DNA of 6,488 nucleotides, from contig DATLQD010000177.1 in assembly GCA_035535315.1 (NCBI GenBank), positions 1 through 6,488 on the forward strand, in the 5' to 3' direction. A program made the translations under genes and the position numbers. The DNA is from DASQGA01 sp035535315 (GTDB taxonomy: Bacteria; Actinomycetota; Thermoleophilia; Gaiellales; Gaiellaceae). Below are positions 1-6,488 of this stretch, one piece after another (position 1 is the first letter of the stretch; every line of letters begins with the position of its first letter). The notes beneath the pieces are model-generated. The model worked only from the letters and a program-made list of their open reading frames with translations. It was not told where the DNA came from and searched no databases.

Positions 1-1302
1 TACGCGATCGGGGGCTGGGTGGACGGGTACTCGAACGCGATTCCCAGGCTGCTCGAAGGGCTGCCGGGGGTCAGCAAAGGTCTGATCGGGCCGTGGGGAC
101 ACGGCTTTCCCCACGACGCTCTGCCCGGCCCCCAGATCGGCTTCCTCCAGGAGTGTCTGCGCTGGTGGGACCGCTGGTTGAAGGGCGAGGAGAACGGCAT
201 CGAGCAGGAGCCTCCCCTCCGCGCCTGGATGCAGGACGCCGCCGGGCCCAACGCGCAGCCGGAGGAGCGTGCAGGCCGCTGGGTGACGGAGCCCTCATGG
301 CCTCCCGCGGGCTACGAATCGCGCCGGTTGGCGCTCGGAGACGGCACTCTCGAGGACGGCAGCTCCTCCCAGGACGTGCGGCTCGACCTCCTCGGGGCGC
401 AGGCGTGCGGGCTCGATGCCGGTCTCTGGTGTCCCTACGGCGATGCGCTCGACCAACCGCCGGACCAGCGGTCCGAGGACGGGCTCTCCCTCACGTTCGA
501 CTCCCCTCCGCTCGACGAGTCGTTCGAGCTCCTCGGCTTCCCGGAAGCGGTGCTCGCACTTGCCGTCGACCGCCCGCACGCCCTCGTCGTCGTCCGGCTC
601 TGCGACATCGCGCCGAACGGCCAGTCGACGCTCGTCACGCGAGGCCTCCTCAACCTGACGCACAACGAGTCCCACGAGCAACCGACGCCGCTCGAGCCCG
701 GACGGCGCTACGAGGCCCGCGTCCGGCTGAACGCGATCGCGCACTCGTTTCCGGCCGGGCATCGCCTTCGGTTAGCCGTCTCGCCGACCTACTGGCCCTG
801 GGCGTGGCCGTCCCCTGAGCCCGTAACCCTCTCCCTCTTCACCGGCTCGAGCCGCCTGGAGCTGCCCGTGCGCCCGCCGCGACCCGACGACCAGGGGCTA
901 GCTCCGTTCCAGGCGCCGGAAGGCTCGGCGCCGATCGAGGTCGACGAGATCACGGCCGGATCGGCTGCCCGGAGGATCGAGCGCGACGTGGCCACCGGCG
1001 CGGTCACGCTCACGTACGAGCACGGGGGCGGGAGGCGCGTCCTCCCGAACGGCATCGAGCTCGAGGATGTCGGCCGGGAGTTCTTCACGATCGTCGAGGG
1101 AGACCCACTCTCGGCCAGGATCCGGTGCGAGGGCCTCGTCGCCGTGGGGCGCGGCGACTGGCGCACGCGGGTCGAGACGGAAAGCGAGCTCTGGTCGGAC
1201 GCAACGAGCTTCCATACGCGAAGCCGGATCCGGGCGTTCGAGGGCGACGAAAAGATCCACGAGGACGAGCGAACGTTCAGCGTCCCGCGCGACCTCGTGT
1301 AA
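1..1302 (+). CDS. CocE/NonD family serine hydrolase (X-Pro dipeptidyl-peptidase-like), 3' part
   Basis: The reading frame is open from base 1, so the gene starts outside the window; 433 C-terminal residues are visible and TAA ends it at 1300-1302. The family uses a Ser-Asp-His triad on an alpha/beta-hydrolase fold to cleave esters or amides (cocaine esterase, X-Pro dipeptidyl-peptidases, glutaryl-7-ACA acylases). The first residues, GGWVDGYSN, carry the expected catalytic Asp (residue 8 of the visible part), and GPWGHG carries the expected catalytic His (residue 34). The Ser nucleophile lies upstream and cannot be checked. Residues about 95-295 are the C-terminal jelly-roll domain, with the characteristic stretches RLCDIAPNGQSTLVTRG and SPTYWPWAWPSPEPVTL. 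Residues about 300-433 form a further beta-rich tail ending in PRDLV, which I recall from a bacterial CocE subfamily. Family is confident; the substrate cannot be read from the sequence. It converges on the transporter operon with no spacer. Signal peptide and promoter are not visible. Confidence 0.93.
   Translation, partial: YAIGGWVDGYSNAIPRLLEGLPGVSKGLIGPWGHGFPHDALPGPQIGFLQECLRWWDRWLKGEENGIEQEPPLRAWMQDAAGPNAQPEERAGRWVTEPSWPPAGYESRRLALGDGTLEDGSSSQDVRLDLLGAQACGLDAGLWCPYGDALDQPPDQRSEDGLSLTFDSPPLDESFELLGFPEAVLALAVDRPHALVVVRLCDIAPNGQSTLVTRGLLNLTHNESHEQPTPLEPGRRYEARVRLNAIAHSFPAGHRLRLAVSPTYWPWAWPSPEPVTLSLFTGSSRLELPVRPPRPDDQGLAPFQAPEGSAPIEVDEITAGSAARRIERDVATGAVTLTYEHGGGRRVLPNGIELEDVGREFFTIVEGDPLSARIRCEGLVAVGRGDWRTRVETESELWSDATSFHTRSRIRAFEGDEKIHEDERTFSVPRDLV
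1250..1299 (-). terminator. Weak candidate terminator of the transporter operon, inside the hydrolase gene
   Basis: Past the DppF-like stop, the minus strand has CACGAGG (1293-1299) and CCTCGTG (1258-1264), a perfect 7-bp inverted repeat with a 28-base loop, followed by GATC and then TTTT (1250-1253). The long loop and short T run make it a weak intrinsic terminator at best. It is the only T-followed inverted repeat I found near the operon end, and it sits entirely in the coding sequence of the convergent hydrolase. Confidence 0.25.
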
Positions 1303-3292
<1,990 letters not shown>

Positions 3293-3296
<4 letters not shown>

Positions 3297-4303
3297 CGCT
3301 TCGCGCCCTTGCCGCTCGTCGCTCCGGCGGCGCCGGTAGACGGCGGCAGCGTCGCCGGTGGCTCGACCCGGCCGATGGAGGGGAGCGCGCGCATGCGGAA
3401 GCGCCGGACGGACAGATGGCCGACGGCGAGTCGCGGGTTCAGCGCCTCCTCGATCGCCGCGCCGGTCATGGTCGCCGCGAGGACGACGATCGCCACGCAG
3501 ACGCCGGGCGGCACGATTGCCCACCACGCGTTGTTCAGAATCGCGTCGTCGGTGAACGCGTTCTCTATCAGGCGGCCCCAGGAGATAGCACTCGGGTCGC
3601 CCAGGCCGAGGAACGTGATGAACGTCTCGGCGAAGATCGCGGTTGCGACGAGCAGGACCGTGTTCGCGACGACGAGCGGCGCGACCTGCGGGAGGATGTG
3701 GCGGAAGATGAGCCGGCTGTTCCCCGCGCCCATCGCGCGTGCGCGGCGGACGTAGATCCGTTCGCGGATGCTCTTCACCTGTGCCCGGAGGAGCCGTGCT
3801 GTCGTCGTCCAGTAGATGATGCCGATGATCAGGATGATGTTCCGCAGGCTGCGGCCGAAGAGCGCGGCGGCGACGATCATGAGCGGCACGTCTGGGATCA
3901 CGAGGAAGTAGTCGGTCAGGCGCATGAGCGCGATGTCCGTCTTCCCGCCGAAGAACCCCGCGAGCACCCCTACCACCCCGCCGATCAGGATCGAGACGAA
4001 GGCCGCGGCGAAGCCGACGAGAAGCGAGACGCGCGCCCCGTTGACCAGCAGCTTGACCATGTCGGCGCCGCCTCCGTCGAGACCGAGGAGGTGTGAGCCG
4101 CTGGGAGGCTGGAAGACAGGCCCGACCTTGGCTTTCGGATCGCCGGTGACGAACGGGCCGATGACGCCGATGAGGATGAAGGCGACGATGACAACGATCC
4201 CGACGATCGCCTGCCGCTCTCCGAGAATGGCGGTGCGCAGGAAGCCGGGCCGCGCCTCCGCGGTTACCTCTGGCGCCTCGGCGGCGGTGAATGCCGAGCT
4301 CAC
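3293..4303 (-). CDS. Peptide-type ABC transporter permease, DppC/OppC-like
   Basis: This is one of the two membrane subunits forming the translocation path (336 aa). The N-terminal OppC-type segment holds transmembrane helix 1 (about 31-50) followed by the HLLGLDGGGADMVKLLVNGAR stretch (71-91), the counterpart of the usual HLLGTDxxGRD motif. Further helices lie at roughly 92-117, 134-150, 153-170, 209-232 and 262-285. The cytoplasmic EAA-type coupling loop, which docks on the ATPases, is seen in RARAMGAGNSRLIFRHILP (187-205). The fold normally ends near ALNPRL (287-292). Here about 44 more residues follow, first Arg-rich and then Pro/Ala/Gly-rich with a basic end. Start is GTG at 4301-4303, overlapping the upstream TGA as GTGA, with GAGG 8 bases upstream; there is no alternative upstream start in frame. 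The gene's own TGA overlaps the next gene's GTG the same way. Substrate is not determinable from this subunit. Confidence 0.95.
3306..3310 (-). promoter_or_regulatory. Shine-Dalgarno of the DppD-like gene
   Basis: AAGGG lies 9 bases before the GTG at 3296, within the end of the DppC-like gene. Together with the GTGA overlap at 3293-3296 it decides the start against the longer open frame reaching 3527. Confidence 0.55.
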
Positions 4304-5274
4304 TCGGTGATCCTCGGGTCGAGCTTGAAGTACAGGAGGTCCGCCAGGAGGTTCAGAAGGATGACGGACAGCGCGAGGAGCAGGAATGCACCCTGCAGGA
4401 TCGGGAAATCACGCTGGTCGATCGCCTCGACGATCTGGAGGCCGATCCCCGGATAGGAGAAGACGTACTCGACGGTGATGAACCCGCCGATGATGAAGCC
4501 GAGCGAGAGCGCGACCAGCGTCACGATCGGGAGGAGCGCGTTCCGCAGCCCGTGGCGCCAGACAGTCGCCCAGTTCGAGAGCCCTTTCGCCCGCGCGGTC
4601 AGCGCGTAGTCCTCGCCGAGCGTCTCGAGCATGGCCGAGCGGACGATGAGTGCGTACTCCCCGTACAGGACGAGCCCGACCGTCGCAGCGGGGAGGATCA
4701 TGTGCCGGATCCGGTCCACGAAGAGCGTCCAGGTGGACGCGTCGCCGAGGATGCCGAGCGTCGGATCCTTGATCCCCGAGGTCGGCAGACCGACCGCCCC
4801 CGCTACGTAGAGGACGATCATGAGGCCCAGCCACTGGGGCGGCATCGAATAGAAGACGAGCCCGCTCCAGAGGCCTACCTTGTCGGCAATCGTACCCCGC
4901 CGCCAGGCGGAGATCACCCCCACGATGACTCCGAAGACGATCGAGAAGAGCGTTCCGAGCGCGAGCATCGCCATCGTGTTCTTGATCGAAGGCAGGAGCT
5001 CACTCCAGACGGAGTCCTGGAAGCGAAGCGATTGGCCGAGGTCTCCGTGCGCGAGATTCACCAGGTAGACCCTGTACTGTGTCCACTTGGACTGGTCGAG
5101 GCCGAGCTCCTCTCGAAGCGCTGCCTTGAACTGGATCGTGCACTGACGGCACCGCAGAGACTGCACCGCATCGCCCGGCACGGCACGGAAAAGGACGAAG
5201 TTGAGCGTGATCGCGACGAAGATCGTCACGACCGCGAAGGCGAGGCGCTTCAGAACGTAGTTGGCGCCGCGCAC
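4300..5274 (-). CDS. Peptide-type ABC transporter permease, DppB/OppB-like
   Basis: This is the first permease subunit (324 aa, usual length). Helix 1 (about 10-31) is followed by the large extracytoplasmic loop typical of the family, with LREELGLD (53-60) and GDLGQSLRFQDSV (77-89). Other helices lie at about 101-123, 134-160, 191-212, 249-270 and 293-314. The EAA-type loop is visible as DYALTARAKGLSNWATVWRH (222-241), followed by the conserved LRNALLP. The family signatures VEYVFSYPGIG (268-278) and the AIDQRDFPILQG stretch near the C-terminus are intact. Oddity: the loop after helix 1 has a CRQC pair (Cys42, Cys45) predicted to face outside. The start is GTG at 5272-5274, the only plausible initiator before helix 1. 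Its Shine-Dalgarno match is unusually close (3 bases). It lies 65 bases after the binding-protein gene, across a strong hairpin, and overlaps the DppC-like gene by 4 bases. Confidence 0.95.
   Translation of the reverse strand: MRGANYVLKRLAFAVVTIFVAITLNFVLFRAVPGDAVQSLRCRQCTIQFKAALREELGLDQSKWTQYRVYLVNLAHGDLGQSLRFQDSVWSELLPSIKNTMAMLALGTLFSIVFGVIVGVISAWRRGTIADKVGLWSGLVFYSMPPQWLGLMIVLYVAGAVGLPTSGIKDPTLGILGDASTWTLFVDRIRHMILPAATVGLVLYGEYALIVRSAMLETLGEDYALTARAKGLSNWATVWRHGLRNALLPIVTLVALSLGFIIGGFITVEYVFSYPGIGLQIVEAIDQRDFPILQGAFLLLALSVILLNLLADLLYFKLDPRITE
4312..4315 (-). promoter_or_regulatory. Shine-Dalgarno of the DppC-like gene
   Basis: GAGG lies 8 bases before the GTG at 4303, inside the end of the DppB-like gene. 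It supports this GTG, which shares the GTGA overlap (4300-4303) with the upstream stop, as the true start. Confidence 0.6.
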
Positions 5275-5277
5275 GAT

Positions 5278-5282
5278 CCTCT
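5278..5282 (-). promoter_or_regulatory. Close-spaced Shine-Dalgarno of the DppB-like gene
   Basis: AGAGG on the minus strand lies only 3 bases before the GTG start at 5274, shorter than the usual 5-9. Its GAGG can also pair with CCTC at 5286-5289 (4-bp stem, loop CGTA), which could partly hide it. Both features would make initiation weaker than for the other genes. No better site or start is present nearby. Confidence 0.5.
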
Positions 5283-5294
5283 ACGGAGGGCTCG

Positions 5295-5316
5295 GGGGCG
5301 GGCCGGAGCCCGCCCC
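5295..5316 (-). promoter_or_regulatory. Intercistronic GC hairpin between binding-protein and permease genes
   Basis: On the minus (transcribed) strand this reads GGGGCGGGC, loop TCCG, GCCCGCCCC: a perfect 9-bp stem of G-C pairs only. The loop fits the extra-stable UNCG tetraloop class closed by a C-G pair. It begins 23 bases after the binding-protein stop and ends 20 bases before the permease start. No run of U follows, so it is not a standard intrinsic terminator. A likely role, by analogy with hairpins after binding-protein genes in other ABC operons, is to protect the 3' end of the upstream mRNA and lower expression of the downstream genes. The structure is seen directly; the role is inferred. 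Confidence 0.7.
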
Positions 5317-5339
5317 TCCCCGTTGTTTCGCCAAGCGCA

Positions 5340-6488
5340 CTATCCGACCTGATGCGGCGCGGTGTAGTACGCCTTTGAGTAGGCGCCCAGCGGCGCGGAG
5401 AAGCCGGCCCACTTCTTGCTGTTCGCGTCGATCGCCTGCTCGTTGATGAGCTGGGTGTAGAGGAAGTTGTCGTACACCATCTTCTGCATCTCGTAGACGA
5501 TCTCCCTCCGCTTGTCCGGGTCCACGGTTTGGCCCTGAAGGTCGTAGAGCTTGTCGTATTCATCGTTGACCCAACCCGTGTCGCTCCAGGAGCACCACTG
5601 GCCACGCGTCACGACCGAGAGCATGAAATCCGGGTCGATGTAGCCGACCCAGTCCCACATGGCGATGTCGAACTTGTCGTAGCCGGTGAGCTTGTCAGCG
5701 TCGCAGTTGTCGCCCGTCTCGATCGCGTAGGCCGCGGTCGAGTCGCCGCCGACCTGCTGCGTCACCTCGACGCCCGCCTCCTTGAATCCCTCCTGGACGA
5801 TGTCGAACGCCCGGTTGATGTTGAAGTCGGTCGACGTCGGGGTCATGATGTTGTATTGCATTGGATGCGCAGGCTGGGCGTTCGCCCCCGTCGTGGCGGG
5901 CGCCATCCGGATCCCGTTCGCGCCGTTCGTGTACCCGAGCTGGTCTAGCGTCTGGTTCCCGGCCGCGCAGTCGTGCTCGAGCGGGCCCAGGTCCGGATTC
6001 TCGAGCGGAGCGATGTGCCCGACGATCGACTCGACTGTATCCGCATACCCCGCGAAGACCACGTCGATGATCTTCTCGCGGTCGACACACATGGACAGTG
6101 CCTTCTTCACCTGCGGGTCGAGTAGCTCGCGGTTCTTCGGCTTTTTCGGGTTCGAGTTCCACGTGATGTTCGTCGTCTCGAAGCCGGGATACGTGTTTAC
6201 CGAGATGCTCGAGTCCTCCTTCAAAACGTTGATCGCGTTGAACGGCACCTGGTCGACGTAGTCGAGCTGGTTCTGCTTCAAATCGGCGATCATCGCGTCC
6301 GCGTTCGTGTAGTACGTGAGCGCGACCGCGTCGGCGTTCGACTTCGGCCCCCAGTAGTTCGGGTCGCGGACGAACACCGTCGTCCCCTTCTTCTCATATT
6401 GCTTCAGCGTGTAAGCGCCGCCCGTCACGATCGGCATGTGCTGCTCCGGATGGAACGTCGCGAGTCCCTTGCCGTTCGCAGTCGAGAG
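5340..6488 (-). CDS. Peptide-type ABC transporter substrate-binding protein (SBP_bac_5 family), N-terminus outside window
   Basis: This is the extracytoplasmic receptor that binds the ligand and delivers it to the permeases. The frame is open to the right edge, so 382 C-terminal residues are seen; with the usual 500-600 aa for the family, the signal peptide (probably a lipoprotein type in a Gram-positive) and roughly the first third are missing. Family marks: MPIVTGGAYTLKQY and VRDPNYWG near the visible start, LLDPQVKKALSMCVDREKII (visible residues 122-141) with the following AGYADTVES, and IAMWDWVGYIDPDFMLS, SDTGWVNDEYDKLYDLQ and a closing DPDKRREIVYEMQKMVYD helix. Four cysteines occur (visible residues 134, 174, 262, 299), possibly forming disulfides outside the cell. 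An in-frame ATG at 6435-6437 is internal, since homologous sequence continues upstream of it. TAG ends the gene at 5340-5342. It is the first visible gene of the importer operon, as is common. The ligand may be a peptide, but the family also binds nickel complexes, opines and sugars. Confidence 0.94.
   Translation of the reverse strand, partial: LSTANGKGLATFHPEQHMPIVTGGAYTLKQYEKKGTTVFVRDPNYWGPKSNADAVALTYYTNADAMIADLKQNQLDYVDQVPFNAINVLKEDSSISVNTYPGFETTNITWNSNPKKPKNRELLDPQVKKALSMCVDREKIIDVVFAGYADTVESIVGHIAPLENPDLGPLEHDCAAGNQTLDQLGYTNGANGIRMAPATTGANAQPAHPMQYNIMTPTSTDFNINRAFDIVQEGFKEAGVEVTQQVGGDSTAAYAIETGDNCDADKLTGYDKFDIAMWDWVGYIDPDFMLSVVTRGQWCSWSDTGWVNDEYDKLYDLQGQTVDPDKRREIVYEMQKMVYDNFLYTQLINEQAIDANSKKWAGFSAPLGAYSKAYYTAPHQVG

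Noticed and set aside
19..21. GTG as the start of the hydrolase gene
   Set aside because: It encodes the Val of the conserved GGWVD segment in the catalytic domain; the true start is outside the window.
295..762. Minus-strand open frame within the hydrolase gene
   Set aside because: Antisense in the same codon register as the hydrolase, whose family motifs are clear; the product is low-information and Arg/Glu-rich.
3297..3527. 77-residue N-terminal extension of the DppD-like ATPase
   Set aside because: It is an out-of-frame reading of the DppC-like gene, Arg-rich and unlike any ABC ATPase N-terminus. The GTG at 3296 has a Shine-Dalgarno and a coupled overlap.
3416..4096. Plus-strand open frame of 226 codons, highly acidic and His-rich
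   Set aside because: Same antisense-register effect opposite the hydrophobic DppC-like permease.
4291..5352. Plus-strand open frame of 353 codons opposite the DppB-like gene
   Set aside because: It is antisense in the same codon register, where hydrophobic NTN codons read as charged NAN codons; this explains the very hydrophilic product. No motif or domain is seen.
6435..6437. ATG as the start of the binding-protein gene
   Set aside because: The frame stays open to the window edge and reads sequence consistent with the family, so the ATG is internal and the gene is cut by the edge.

Overview
The window holds six protein-coding genes packed almost without gaps on very GC-rich DNA. Four genes have readable start codons, and all four start with GTG. 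GC content, GTG starts and protein style suggest a high-GC bacterium, most likely an actinobacterium (perhaps a Thermoleophilia-type soil lineage). That placement is inference: there is no rRNA or other marker gene here.

Layout. From the left edge to 1302 on the + strand is the 3' part of a CocE/NonD-type (X-Pro dipeptidyl-peptidase-like) serine hydrolase. It keeps the Asp and His of the catalytic triad and the C-terminal beta-sandwich; the nucleophile region lies outside the window. Its stop codon directly abuts the stop codon of a minus-strand operon, with no base between them. That operon reads right to left in the usual dipeptide/oligopeptide (Dpp/Opp) order: substrate-binding protein (5340 to beyond 6488, N-terminus missing), DppB-type permease (4300-5274), DppC-type permease (3293-4303), DppD-type ATPase (2319-3296) and DppF-type ATPase (1303-2322).

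How it works together. The binding protein captures a peptide or similar small ligand outside the membrane. The two permeases form the channel and the two ATPases drive import. The three junctions between the last four genes are identical 4-base GTGA overlaps, which suggests translational coupling and equal synthesis. The only spacer in the operon, 65 bases between the binding-protein gene and the first permease gene, carries a perfect 9-bp hairpin with a UNCG-type loop. It is a good candidate for keeping the binding protein in excess over the membrane parts. The operon promoter and the binding protein's signal peptide lie beyond the right edge. The convergent hydrolase could process what is imported, but it is not co-transcribed and the link is only by proximity.

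There is no gene-free stretch longer than 65 bases. I see no RNA gene, mobile element, CRISPR array or attachment site. I do not find a new biological system: this is a conventional ABC importer operon beside a hydrolase, with some notable details of gene expression and cysteine content.
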